The notes under the pieces were generated by a model. That model searched no databases and was not told the DNA's origin. It saw nothing but the letters and a program-made list of their open reading frames with translations. The translations under genes and the position numbers were made by a program. A DNA stretch of 38,465 nucleotides from Candidatus Woesearchaeota archaeon (GTDB lineage Archaea; Nanobdellota; Nanobdellia; Woesearchaeales; ARS49), in NCBI GenBank assembly GCA_019323575.1, contig JAHWHB010000013.1:1-38465 (forward strand), in the 5' to 3' direction. Below are positions 21,782 through 29,729 of this stretch, piece after piece. The number at the start of each line of letters is the position of its first letter. Position 1 is the stretch's first letter.

Positions 21782-22346
21782 ATTTAGAAAGTGCTTTTTG
21801 TTCTGAGATTGCCGAGTAGGCGTATAGTTCTACTATTAGTCCGTCTTCTGCTGATATTGTTTGGGCTCCTGTTTTTTGTTTTAGCTCTCTTGCTATGTAT
21901 ACCGGGTTTTTTTTGTGCATCTCTTCGTCATAGCAGGTCAATATTGCCAGTCTTGGTTTTAGTTTTGTGATTATTTTTTCTGTTTGCTTATGTTCTGCGA
22001 ATACTATTGTGTCTGCTTTGTATTCTTTGATTTCTTTTGTCTCTATTTTGTCTGTGATGTATGCTAGCACTCCATCTGGCAGTTTGAATATTGTTCCTGA
22101 TTTTTTTTGTATTATTTCCACGTCTGGTGTGTTTTCTGTTGTTTTGATTAGGTCTGCGTCGTGCCCTCTTTCTTTTTTTGTGACTACGATTTTGTCTACT
22201 GTTTTGTTGCCTAGTGCTTGTGACGCTCCTGGTCCTGGGTCTACTGCTATTGTTGTTTTGTCTGTTTTTATTAGAAATCCGCCTGCATTTCTTAATCCCA
22301 CTATTTCAGGGCTTCCTGTGCCTATGAACTGGAGTTTTGGGTTCAT
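21762..22346 (-). CDS. Metallo-beta-lactamase-fold protein without the histidine cluster
   Basis: A 194-residue protein that begins like RNase Z/MBL proteins: L-Q-F-I-G-T-G-S-P at 5-13, N-A-G-G-F-L-I, and T-T-I-A-V-D-P-G-P-G-A. The expected H-x-H-x-D-H after the next strand is absent; the corresponding place reads V-V-T-K-K-E-R-G-H-D-A-D. I infer a catalytically altered or binding-only MBL-fold protein. The alternative is a distinct family with a similar N-terminal sheet. It overlaps the presenilin-like gene tail to tail by 20 bp. Confidence 0.65.
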   Translation of the reverse strand: MNPKLQFIGTGSPEIVGLRNAGGFLIKTDKTTIAVDPGPGASQALGNKTVDKIVVTKKERGHDADLIKTTENTPDVEIIQKKSGTIFKLPDGVLAYITDKIETKEIKEYKADTIVFAEHKQTEKIITKLKPRLAILTCYDEEMHKKNPVYIARELKQKTGAQTISAEDGLIVELYAYSAISEQKALSKFTENKQ

Positions 22347-22376
22347 GCCCTATACAGTAAAGCGTCCATGTATAAA

Positions 22377-22592
22377 TTAATTTGTTGTCTCTAGTTTGAA
22401 TCTTGGTACTTTCTGTCCGTTTACTTCTACTTCTTCTAGGAACATTTTTTTGGGTCTTACCCATATCTGTCCTTCTCCGTATAATGCCTTGTATACCACG
22501 AGTTCTTCGAGGGTTTCGCTGTGTTTTGCGGTTCCTATTACTTCGTATTCGTTGCCTTTGTAGTGTTTGTACTTGCCTGGTTTTACTTCCAT
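22377..22592 (-). CDS. DUF1653 family protein
   Basis: A 71-residue protein with the full DUF1653 pattern: G-K-Y-x-H-Y-K-G-N-E-Y-E-V-I-G-x-A-x-H-S-E-T-L-E-x-L-V-V-Y, then W-V-R-P-K-x-M-F near residue 45 and V-P-R-F-K near the end. The family is widespread and of unknown function, probably a small SH3-like barrel. It is divergent from SRP RNA, with one shared TATA sequence between them. Confidence 0.85.
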   Translation of the reverse strand: MEVKPGKYKHYKGNEYEVIGTAKHSETLEELVVYKALYGEGQIWVRPKKMFLEEVEVNGQKVPRFKLETTN

Positions 22593-22613
22593 ATGATTGG
22601 TATTGCAGAAAAC

Positions 22614-22621
22614 TTTAAAAA
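22614..22621. promoter_or_regulatory. Shared TATA box between DUF1653 gene and SRP RNA
   Basis: TTTAAAAA is centred about 25 bp from the DUF1653 ATG at 22592 (minus) and about 25 bp from the SRP RNA 5' end near 22642 (plus). No other TATA candidate lies in this 49-bp gap. Confidence 0.55.
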
Positions 22622-22641
22622 CCCTCTTTCTACTGTTTGTA

Positions 22642-22917
22642 TGGGCGGACTAGGCAGGGAGGTTAGCCCTCTCCTGTTACCGTTAATGGGCTTTAAACGG
22701 TGCTGAAGTTCAGGAAGCAGCATAATTCCTGCGTGTAGTCTTTGGCTGGACGTTGAAGTTCTGTCCGGCAGGATTGTGGCTGCAGGAACCGCGCCAGGAC
22801 CGGAAGGTAGCAACGCTCACTGTAGTTTCTCAATGCTTGTCGGGTCGCGGAGCTGAGGAAGGTCAAAGGTTAAACTGCATTGTAGGTTTTTTGTTCATTC
22901 TTGGACGTGTCCGCCTA
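22642..22917 (+). ncRNA. ffs: Signal recognition particle 7S RNA
   Basis: Scaffold RNA of SRP, which binds SRP19 and SRP54 and targets ribosomes to the Sec channel. The 5' Alu part shows the archaeal order G-A-C-T-A-G-G-C, G-G-T-T-A-G-C-C-C-T and C-T-G-T-T-A-C-C-G. The helix 8 core, with G-G-A-C-C-G-G-A-A-G-G-T and A-G-C-A-A-C, is at about 22797-22814. Helix 1 closes by pairing TGGGCGGAC (22642-22650) with GTCCGCCTA (22909-22917), nine positions including one G-U. Hence the RNA 3' end overlaps the last codons of the antisense CYTH gene. If helix 1 is ignored, the U-run at 22887-22892 would be an alternative end. Confidence 0.92.
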
Positions 22918-23422
22918 CTTTATATTTCTCCATCAGTTTGTTCAAGCTGTCGCTTGTTGTTTGTTTCATTGTATAGCCTAGCATTTTTACCGCTTTTTTG
23001 ATATCTTCTTCTGTTTCTGCTTCTATTTCCAGATATGTTGGCATTCCTGGAAAGTTATCTATCTCAAATCTTGTGTTGTTTAGCTTGTACGACTCCCTGT
23101 GCTTTTTGTATTTTAGTGTTTGTTGTAGTCCTAGTTTTGTGAAGATGGTTATGACATCTTCAAAATTTCCTACTTCTATGTCTGTTTCTTTTCTTTTTTT
23201 GAAGCTATCAGATTCTATTTTTTCTTTGCAGCATAGTTCTACTTTGTCTCCAATTTTTCTTACTCTTAGGAATATTCCTGAATTTTTCAGGCGTTTATCT
23301 GGGTAATCAAATGATTTTGCGTGTATCTCTCCTTCAAATATTTTTTTTGCCCCTTTTTTTTGCAGTTTTTCCCGTATCTCTTTTTCATTTATCTCTAGGA
23401 TTTTGACTTCTATTTCGTTCAT
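22895..23422 (-). CDS. CYTH-domain protein (CyaB/class IV adenylyl cyclase-like)
   Basis: A 175-residue triphosphate tunnel-fold protein. The E-x-E-x-K signature is at E3-E5-K7, with F-L-R-V-R, a paired basic K-K-R-K, and E-I-E-A-E late in the barrel, all expected to line the tunnel and bind metal and triphosphate. The substrate is not predictable: CyaB-type proteins include cyclases and thiamine- or inorganic triphosphatases. The ATG overlaps the LeuS stop (ATGA), so it is cotranscribed with leuS. The last seven residues (V-G-G-H-V-Q-E) are encoded by the strand opposite SRP RNA helix 1. Confidence 0.88.
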   Translation of the reverse strand: MNEIEVKILEINEKEIREKLQKKGAKKIFEGEIHAKSFDYPDKRLKNSGIFLRVRKIGDKVELCCKEKIESDSFKKRKETDIEVGNFEDVITIFTKLGLQQTLKYKKHRESYKLNNTRFEIDNFPGMPTYLEIEAETEEDIKKAVKMLGYTMKQTTSDSLNKLMEKYKVGGHVQE

Positions 23423-26223
23423 TTTACCAATATCGCAGGTTTTCCCGGCATTGCTTGTTTTGCTTTTTGTTCTGGGCTTTCCTGCTCTTTTATGATTTCT
23501 ATTGGGCAGTTGAACTCTTGTTTTAAGAATGTGAGTGCATCGATTAGGTTTTGGTATTCTGCTTCTTGGTGTGCTACTTGTGTTGGTAGTTTGCTTGGGT
23601 CTTTTACTATTTTTTGGACTAGTTGTCCTGCTTCTGGGAATTCCGGCATTATTGTTTTCATTATTTCTCCCATGTCTCTTGTCTTGCTCATTATGTCTTT
23701 GAGTTTTGTAAATAACTTTGCTTTCCAGTCTTGTGCTACAAACAATGTTATCATTGTTGGTCTGTCTACTTTTGCTAGTTTTATCACTTGGCTTATGTCT
23801 TCTATTGTTTTTGACATTAGTTCTTCTGCTTGTTCTATTGATGGGTTTATCTTGCTTTCATCATAAGAAGGCCATTTCTCATTGATTATTAATCCTGGTT
23901 TTTCTATTTTGAACCATATTTCTTCGCACAGGTGTGGCGTGAATGGCTGCAGCATTATTGTTTGTGCTTCTATTACCTGGTTGATTATGTCTTTGTTTGT
24001 TTTTCCTGCTGTTCTTCTTTGATACCATTTCAAATATCTTTGCAGGTCAAAGAATCCTTTTGCTATTGCTGTTCTGTATAGTGTTTCGTCCATTGCTTTT
24101 GTTGTGTCTCTTATGCAGATGTTTAGCTGGTGTTCCATCCATTTGTCGATTTCTTTTTTTGGTTCTGAGTCTCTTTCGTGGTCTCTTGTGTAGTTTTTGA
24201 TTGCGAAGTCATACCATTGTGTTAGTTTTACTTTCATGCTTTCTGCTACTTCTGTGTCCCAGTCTGTGTCGTTCATCTCTTCTGCGTTTGTTAGTATGCT
24301 TATTCTTACTACATCTGCTCCGAATGTTTTGATGAGCTCTCTTAGTGTTTTGAATGTTCCTTTGCTTTTGCTCATCTTTGCTTTTTGTACTGTTACGTAG
24401 CCGTTTACTCCTATTCCTCTCGGCCAGCATCGTTCTGGGAATATGGCTGTGTGGTTGAATATGTAGAATGTTAAATGGTTCTGCACCAGGTCTTTTCCGC
24501 TGTTTCTGAAGTCTACTGGGTACCAGTATGTGAACTCGTGCCTCATCTCTTCAAGCAGTTTTATATCTACTTCTAGCTCGTCTGGGTTTCCTTCTCCTAA
24601 AAAGACGTAGTCGAAGAATCTGTCTTTTATCTTGCCTAGTGGTACTTTTTTGAGTTTGTGTGCTATTGTGTAGAATGCGTTGTAGATTGTGCTGTCGCTT
24701 AGGCTTTCTATTTTCCATTTTTTGTCCCAGGGGAGGTTTGTTCCCATTCCGTATTCTCTTGTGCATGCCCAGTCCCTTAGCCAGTCTATTACGTATTCGA
24801 ATTGTGGTCTGACTTTTTCTGGGTAGAGTTTCATTGTTTGGAGGCATTTCATTGCCTCTTGTTTCCATGTTGGGTCTGAGTATTTCAAAAACCATTGGTC
24901 GTCTACAATTTTGACGTGGCATCTTGCAAGGCTTCTTGTTATTACTGGGTTCATCAGCTCATACATGATTGTTGCTTTTCCTTCTGTTGTGAAGTCTTTG
25001 ATCAGTTCTGGTTTTGCTGCTTGTATGCTTTTTCCTGAGTACTTTCCTGTTTTTTCGTTTAATCTGCCGGTATGAAACTCTTTTTTGTAGACTTCGTTTG
25101 TTGCTTCCTCTAGTTTTGGGTCTTTGCTGTTGCTTATTTTCATTTGCGTGCATACTTCTATTGCCGGATGTTCTTTGTAGCCTTCTACAGAAATGAGTGA
25201 TATTGGTTTGAGTTCTTTTGTTCCTGGGTAGTTTTTGTCTTGTAGTTCTTTTAGTGCTATCCAGTCGTATGGTGCGTGGCTTGGCACGCTCATTACTACT
25301 CCTGTTCCTGTTTCTGCTGTTACGAATGTTGCGGGAAGTATTGGTATTGTTTGTCCTGTGAGTGGGTTTTCTGCTTTTGCGTCAATTAGTTCTTTTCCTG
25401 TCAGTCTTCTTTTTTCTGTTACTTGGCGTTTTTGGTCTTTTAGTTTTAGCATGCATTGTTCTGTTATTATCCAGTTTTCTCCGTCTACTTCTGCTTCTAT
25501 GTATGTTAGTTCTGGGTTTATCCAGATGTTTGTTACTCCGTATATTGTTTCTGGTCTGAATGTTGCGCACGGAAGTATCAGGTTGTCTTTTTTGAACTTG
25601 AGGAGCACCATTTCTTGTGGTGTCTCTCCTTCGCCTTCTGCTCTGTCGTGGTCTCCTACGGGCATGTTTTCTTTTGGCGACCATACCACTGGGTGTTCTC
25701 CTTTGATTACCAGTCCTTTTTTCTTAAGCGTGTTGAATTGCCATTTGATGAATTTGTCGTATCTTGGGTTTAGGTCTGTTGTTATGAAGCTTCTTCTCCA
25801 GTCTATGCTCATTCCGTAGTCTTTGATGTCTTTTTCTATTTCTTTTGAGAATGTTTTTATCCAGTGTAGTGGGTCTTCAAATGCTGGTATTTGTTCGTCT
25901 GTGAAACCCATTAGTTTTAGTGTGTTGATTTGTTTTTCTTCTTTTTCTTTTACTCTTCTTGCTGCTGCGTCTATTGGGCTTCCTGTTGCGTGGAATGCCC
26001 ACGGGAATAATACGCTGAACCCTCTTGTTCTTTTGTATCTTGCAAACGCGTCTACTCTCATGTATGTGTAGGTGTGTCCTATGTGCAGTAGTCCGTTTAC
26101 GTATGGGTATGGTGTTGTTAGCATGAATTTTGGTTTGTTCAGGTCTGCATCTGCTTCGAACACTTTTTGTGTTTTCCATCGTCTTTGCCATTTTCTGGCT
26201 AGTTTGTGGAAGTCGATTGCCAT
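23419..26223 (-). CDS. leuS: Leucyl-tRNA synthetase, archaeal type
   Basis: A 934-residue class I synthetase. H-I-G-H is at 47-50, the CP1 editing domain has T-F-R-P-E-T-I-Y-G-V near 220, and the K-M-S-K-S loop is near 640. The archaeal/eukaryotic layout is seen in the long insert after the editing domain and the C-terminal extension. It charges leucine onto tRNA-Leu; one such tRNA is in the ribosomal cluster at 5133. A minus-strand TATA-like sequence (CTTTTTAAG at 26246-26254) is placed for a leaderless transcript. Confidence 0.97.
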   Translation of the reverse strand: MAIDFHKLARKWQRRWKTQKVFEADADLNKPKFMLTTPYPYVNGLLHIGHTYTYMRVDAFARYKRTRGFSVLFPWAFHATGSPIDAAARRVKEKEEKQINTLKLMGFTDEQIPAFEDPLHWIKTFSKEIEKDIKDYGMSIDWRRSFITTDLNPRYDKFIKWQFNTLKKKGLVIKGEHPVVWSPKENMPVGDHDRAEGEGETPQEMVLLKFKKDNLILPCATFRPETIYGVTNIWINPELTYIEAEVDGENWIITEQCMLKLKDQKRQVTEKRRLTGKELIDAKAENPLTGQTIPILPATFVTAETGTGVVMSVPSHAPYDWIALKELQDKNYPGTKELKPISLISVEGYKEHPAIEVCTQMKISNSKDPKLEEATNEVYKKEFHTGRLNEKTGKYSGKSIQAAKPELIKDFTTEGKATIMYELMNPVITRSLARCHVKIVDDQWFLKYSDPTWKQEAMKCLQTMKLYPEKVRPQFEYVIDWLRDWACTREYGMGTNLPWDKKWKIESLSDSTIYNAFYTIAHKLKKVPLGKIKDRFFDYVFLGEGNPDELEVDIKLLEEMRHEFTYWYPVDFRNSGKDLVQNHLTFYIFNHTAIFPERCWPRGIGVNGYVTVQKAKMSKSKGTFKTLRELIKTFGADVVRISILTNAEEMNDTDWDTEVAESMKVKLTQWYDFAIKNYTRDHERDSEPKKEIDKWMEHQLNICIRDTTKAMDETLYRTAIAKGFFDLQRYLKWYQRRTAGKTNKDIINQVIEAQTIMLQPFTPHLCEEIWFKIEKPGLIINEKWPSYDESKINPSIEQAEELMSKTIEDISQVIKLAKVDRPTMITLFVAQDWKAKLFTKLKDIMSKTRDMGEIMKTIMPEFPEAGQLVQKIVKDPSKLPTQVAHQEAEYQNLIDALTFLKQEFNCPIEIIKEQESPEQKAKQAMPGKPAILVK

Positions 26224-26245
26224 ACCTTTTATCTTTGATAGCTTT

Positions 26246-26254
26246 CTTAAAAAG
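26246..26254 (-). promoter_or_regulatory. TATA box of leuS-CYTH
   Basis: On the minus strand this reads CTTTTTAAG, 23-31 bp before the LeuS ATG. Confidence 0.45.
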
Positions 26255-26270
26255 GTTGCGATGGAAAAAC

Positions 26271-26279
26271 TTATATAAA
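26271..26279 (+). promoter_or_regulatory. TATA box for tRNA-Cys
   Basis: TTATATAAA, 26-34 bp upstream of the tRNA 5' end. Confidence 0.55.
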
Positions 26280-26304
26280 GCAGGTTAGACGGTGTTCTTA
26301 GGGT

Positions 26305-26377
26305 GGCGAGGTAGCCAAGCGGCTAAGGCAACAGGCTGCAACCCTGTCATTCGGGGGTTCGAGTCCCTCCCTCGCCT
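26305..26377 (+). tRNA. tRNA-Cys (GCA)
   Basis: Acceptor GGCGAGG/CCTCGCC with the cysteine identity discriminator U73, anticodon arm ACAGG-CTGCAAC-CCTGT (anticodon GCA), and T-arm GGGGG-TTCGAGT-CCCTC. No intron, no encoded CCA, followed by a T-run at 26377-26385. Confidence 0.95.
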
Positions 26378-26423
26378 TTTTTTTTCGCAATTCTTTTAAA
26401 GCGCTCGAGTGGAATTCTTGTAC

Positions 26424-27197
26424 ATGAAGGTCTTAATCCATAAGGAGAAGCGGGAGGTTGTTGATGGCAGGGAGTTTGTTGTAGCTAAGAGCCGTCAGTA
26501 TTTTGTTAGTGACCTTTCTAAGGATGTTAGTACTCTTTATGGGACTATTCCAAAATCAGAGCTTTCCAAGCCTTCTGGCAGTGTTGTTAAGTCTGATACT
26601 GGCAAGGATTTTTTCCTGCTTGATGCTTCTTATATTGACATATACAAGCGTTTTCGAAAACTGCCTCAGACCATTCCTCTGAAAGACATTGGTCTTATCA
26701 TCGGTGAAACCGGTATTAATAACGATTCTATTGTTGTTGATGGCGGTCTTGGCTCTGGTGCTTTGGCTGCTGCTCTTGCTCATGTTGCCAAGCACGTTAC
26801 TAGTTATGAAGTGAGGGATGATTGTATTGAGACTGCTGAGGCTAACATCAAGAAGCTCGGCTTAACCAATATTTCTGTGAAAAAGAAGTCTCTTTATGAT
26901 GGCATTGATGAGTCTGATGTCGACCTTATCACTTTGGACTTGCCTGAGCCTTGGAAAGTTGTCCAGCACGCTTCCAAAGCTTTGAAAACAGGCGGTTTTC
27001 TTATCAGCTACTCTCCTAGTGTTCCTCAGGTTCAGGATTTTGTTAATGAGCTGCACAAGAATGACCAGTTGTTATACCTTAAAACAGTAGAACTTATTGA
27101 GCGTTTGTGGGAGATTGAGGGTAGAAGAGTCCGTCCTAAAAGTACAGGTATAGGTCATTCTGGTTTTATTGTTTTTGCTAGAAAAATCAAACTTTAA
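26424..27197 (+). CDS. trmI: tRNA (adenine-N1) methyltransferase, TrmI family
   Basis: A 257-residue class I SAM methyltransferase. The archaeal TrmI N-terminal beta domain (about 1-70) is followed by Y-I-D-I-Y-K-R-x-x-Q-T-I-P-L-K-D-type lead-in, motif I V-V-D-G-G-L-G-S-G-A-L near 98-108, S-Y-E-V-R for the ribose-binding acid, D-L-P-E-P-W as motif IV, and a final G-H-S/T-G-F-I-V-F-A. Archaeal members make m1A at 57/58 in the T-loop. The start is set at 26424, after a TTTAAA (26391-26399 region). It sits directly behind tRNA-Cys. Confidence 0.93.
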   Translation: MKVLIHKEKREVVDGREFVVAKSRQYFVSDLSKDVSTLYGTIPKSELSKPSGSVVKSDTGKDFFLLDASYIDIYKRFRKLPQTIPLKDIGLIIGETGINNDSIVVDGGLGSGALAAALAHVAKHVTSYEVRDDCIETAEANIKKLGLTNISVKKKSLYDGIDESDVDLITLDLPEPWKVVQHASKALKTGGFLISYSPSVPQVQDFVNELHKNDQLLYLKTVELIERLWEIEGRRVRPKSTGIGHSGFIVFARKIKL

Positions 27198-27215
27198 ATT
27201 CGAAGAATTCTAAAG

Positions 27216-27239
27216 GCTCGTGAACTTGTTCACGAGAGC
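27216..27239. terminator. Palindromic hairpin between convergent genes
   Basis: CTCGTGAAC (27217-27225) and GTTCACGAG (27228-27236) form a near-perfect palindrome, 8 bp with a 4-nt loop when folded as RNA. It lies between trmI and the DUF885-like gene, partly inside the last codons of the latter. It may act as an mRNA end for both. Confidence 0.5.
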
Positions 27240-28828
27240 TTAAACTTCTTTCTCAGTCTTCTCTCGAATATGCTTCTTGCTGGGAATCCGCTGCTTGCCA
27301 CGTATGTGTTGAATTCTTTTTGTGTGTATCCTTTTTTGATGGCTTTTGCTTGGTATTCTTTTAGTTTTTGTCCGAATATGCTGTATGTTGGTGCGTATCC
27401 TGGCATTCTTTGGAAGTGGAATATTAAATCAAAGATTGCTTTTTTGCTTAGTCCTGTTTTTTTGTGTGCCCATTCTATGAACTCAGGGAAGGTCTGCACT
27501 TCTCTGTTCAGTCTTGAGTCGCTTACTGCTCGTAGGAATCTTCCCATTCTCCAGTGCATTACTACAAATTTTTCTGCGTCTACAAAGTCTTTGTATGGCA
27601 CGTATTTTTCTATCTCTTTTTTTGCTTCTTTGTCTGTTTTTTTTTCAAATGTTTTGACTGATTCTAGTTCTCTGTAGAATGATAGTCCTTCTGTTATTGG
27701 TATGCATAGTGTTGATTCTATGATTTCTATTTTTCTGTTTTTGCTGGTGCAGATGTTCATGAAGTTTACACAGTGTCCGTATTCTTCGTGGATTATGATT
27801 TGTGCCGCGTCTGGTAAAGAGTTTGGTGGGCTTGCTCTTGGGTCTGTTGTTGTGTAGAACAGGCAGTGTGGTTTTCCAAGCGCGCCGAATGCCTGCATTG
27901 CTCCTGTGGGCATGAATGGGACGAGGTAGCTTGGCGTTTCTATTAGTTTTACGTTGTATTTTGGTGTTATTTTTACCCATTCTTTTTCTGCTACTTTTTG
28001 TAGTGTTTTTCTTAGTTTTTTTATTTCTGGTATGAGTTTCTTTAATGGTATTGCTTGGTGTTTTTTTATTGCTTTGTCTATTTCTTCTGCTGTTGGCTTG
28101 CACTTGTATTTTCTGGCTAGTTTGTTTATTATCTTGTTGAACTCTGGGAGTTCTTGTTCTATCCATTTTACTGCTAGTTGTTCTATTTGTTCTGGTGTTT
28201 CTGTGTAATCGTACAAATCTTTAAGATATGAGTTGTATGTTTTTTTTCTTCCGAGCCCTTTTGATTTTTTTTGTAGTATTGGGTATATTTCTTTGTAGTC
28301 TTTTGTTTTTAATTTGAGTTTTGTTGTTTTGTTTTTCCAGTCTTCTATTCTTTTTTGTAGTGCCGTTAATGCTTGTTTTGTTTCTCCTTTTGTTTTTTTC
28401 TTTATGGTTTCCAGTATTGCTTTTGCTCCGTCGCATTGTTGTATTGTGAATATCTGGATTTCTATCGGCCATTTTTTGTTTGTTGTCTCTTCTTGGACTG
28501 CCAGCAGGTTGATGCTTTGTTCTGCCAGTGTCAATATTCTTTTTTCTTTGATTCCTTCTAGTATCAGATGTGCGAAGAAGATGTCTAGTATTTCTCCTGG
28601 TGGCCTGTGTGGTTCTTCAAACATCAGGTCGCGTTTTATCGCTTTTAGGAATTTTTTTGTTACCTCGTCTGCTTTTTTCTCTATTTTTTGTATTCTTGCG
28701 AGTGTGTTTTTTTTGTTGTGGTGTGATGGTATCCAGATTTGGCCTGCGTATTGTTTTAGTCCTGCTATGTATGCTAGTATTGGGTATGTCTCTTTCCAGA
28801 TTTGTATTGCCTCTTTTTCTGCGTTCAT
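27230..28828 (-). CDS. DUF885-like zinc metallopeptidase
   Basis: A 532-residue, largely helical protein. The zinc site appears as I-I-H-E-E-Y-G-H-C near residue 350, followed about 30 residues later by P-I-T-E-G-L-S-F-Y-R-E, which corresponds to the T-E-G-W-x-x-Y-x-E of DUF885 proteins. Those use H-E-x-x-P-G-H; here the proline is absent, so the spacing is H-E-E-Y-G-H. Alternative relatives are carboxypeptidase Taq-like (M32) enzymes. No signal peptide, so it is probably cytoplasmic. It is divergent from the DUF99 gene with a shared TATA box. Confidence 0.72.
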   Translation of the reverse strand: MNAEKEAIQIWKETYPILAYIAGLKQYAGQIWIPSHHNKKNTLARIQKIEKKADEVTKKFLKAIKRDLMFEEPHRPPGEILDIFFAHLILEGIKEKRILTLAEQSINLLAVQEETTNKKWPIEIQIFTIQQCDGAKAILETIKKKTKGETKQALTALQKRIEDWKNKTTKLKLKTKDYKEIYPILQKKSKGLGRKKTYNSYLKDLYDYTETPEQIEQLAVKWIEQELPEFNKIINKLARKYKCKPTAEEIDKAIKKHQAIPLKKLIPEIKKLRKTLQKVAEKEWVKITPKYNVKLIETPSYLVPFMPTGAMQAFGALGKPHCLFYTTTDPRASPPNSLPDAAQIIIHEEYGHCVNFMNICTSKNRKIEIIESTLCIPITEGLSFYRELESVKTFEKKTDKEAKKEIEKYVPYKDFVDAEKFVVMHWRMGRFLRAVSDSRLNREVQTFPEFIEWAHKKTGLSKKAIFDLIFHFQRMPGYAPTYSIFGQKLKEYQAKAIKKGYTQKEFNTYVASSGFPARSIFERRLRKKFKLS

Positions 28829-28846
28829 ATTTTTTTCTCCAATATC

Positions 28847-28858
28847 TTTTTATAAAAA
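28847..28858. promoter_or_regulatory. Shared palindromic TATA box, DUF885-like and DUF99 genes
   Basis: TTTTTATAAAAA is centred 24.5 bp from the minus-strand ATG (28828) and 24.5 bp from the plus-strand ATG (28877). It is the only TATA-like sequence in the 48-bp gap, implying two leaderless transcripts from one element. Confidence 0.6.
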
Positions 28859-28876
28859 CCTTTCCTTCTGTAATGC

Positions 28877-29449
28877 ATGCGTAAGCTTGTTCGTAAGGAG
28901 GCTCGTGTTATTGGTATTGATGATGGTCCTTTTTTCAAGTTTAGGAGGGGCAGGGTTCTTGTCGTCGGCACTATTTATCGGGGCGGCAGTTATATGGATG
29001 GTGTTGTCTCTACTGCCGCTAAGGTTGATGGTTCTGACAGCACGGTTAACATCGCTCGTATGATTAATAAGTGTAAGTTTAAGTCTCAGCTTCGTTGTAT
29101 TTTTTTGAATGGTATTGGTGTTGGTGGTTTTAACATTATTGACCTGCCTAGGTTGTCTAAGCTTACTAAGATTCCTGTTATTGCTGTTACTCGCCGGTTT
29201 CCTGACATTCCTTTTATCATAAAAACACTAGTCAACCTGAGAATGTCTAAGAAAGTCAAGCTTATTACCCAGCTTCCTCAGCCTGTTAAGGTTGGTGATG
29301 TTTATGTTCAGGTTATCAATATGGATTTGGAGCGCGCAAAGCAGTATCTTAAGCTTACAACCTTGCATTCTTACATTCCAGAACCTTTAAGAATTGCGCA
29401 TATTATTGCTGCTGGTATTGTTAAAGGAGAAAGCAGAGGGAGGGCGTAA
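28877..29449 (+). CDS. DUF99 (UPF0215) protein, endonuclease V-like fold
   Basis: A 190-residue archaeal protein of the DUF99 family, considered related to endonuclease V/RNase H folds. The signature G-I-D-D-G-P-F is at 13-19, with L-V-V-G-T near 29, then F-L-N-G-I-x-x-G-G-F-N-I-I-D near 75-89 and P-V-I-A-V-T-R near 100. DDE-like acidic residues are the Asp pair at 15-16 and Asp88. No biochemical role is established as far as I know. It is followed 1 nt later by a small unknown gene. Confidence 0.88.
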   Translation: MRKLVRKEARVIGIDDGPFFKFRRGRVLVVGTIYRGGSYMDGVVSTAAKVDGSDSTVNIARMINKCKFKSQLRCIFLNGIGVGGFNIIDLPRLSKLTKIPVIAVTRRFPDIPFIIKTLVNLRMSKKVKLITQLPQPVKVGDVYVQVINMDLERAKQYLKLTTLHSYIPEPLRIAHIIAAGIVKGESRGRA

Positions 29450-29450
29450 A

Positions 29451-29729
29451 ATGAATTGGTTTGTTATATATCCTCAGAAGAATAAGGAAATAATTAAACA
29501 GGAGTTTGATAAACTCCAGCTTAAAGATTTTGAAGTGGGTGTGATTATCATTGATGCTGCAGATGAATATGTTGAATTTGTTAATAAAAATCTGAAATAC
29601 ACTGGTCACATTAACACTTCTTCTGTAGAGAATTTGTTGGACACAATAGAGAGCATGGGTGGTGTGGATGATGATGATTTGTATGTTCTCAAAAATGGGA
29701 AAATAACTCATAAGAAAGTGAAATTTTAG
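29451..29729 (+). CDS. Uncharacterised small protein, 92 residues
   Basis: The start at 29451 is preceded by GAGGGAGGG within the end of the DUF99 gene, suggesting translational coupling. The protein is mixed alpha/beta: a hydrophobic first strand, a helix, V-G-V-I-I-I-D-A-A as a second strand, then helices and an acidic V-D-D-D-D-L-Y-V segment. No motif recognised. The end overlaps ABCE1 by 4 bp tail to tail. Confidence 0.65.
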   Translation: MNWFVIYPQKNKEIIKQEFDKLQLKDFEVGVIIIDAADEYVEFVNKNLKYTGHINTSSVENLLDTIESMGGVDDDDLYVLKNGKITHKKVKF

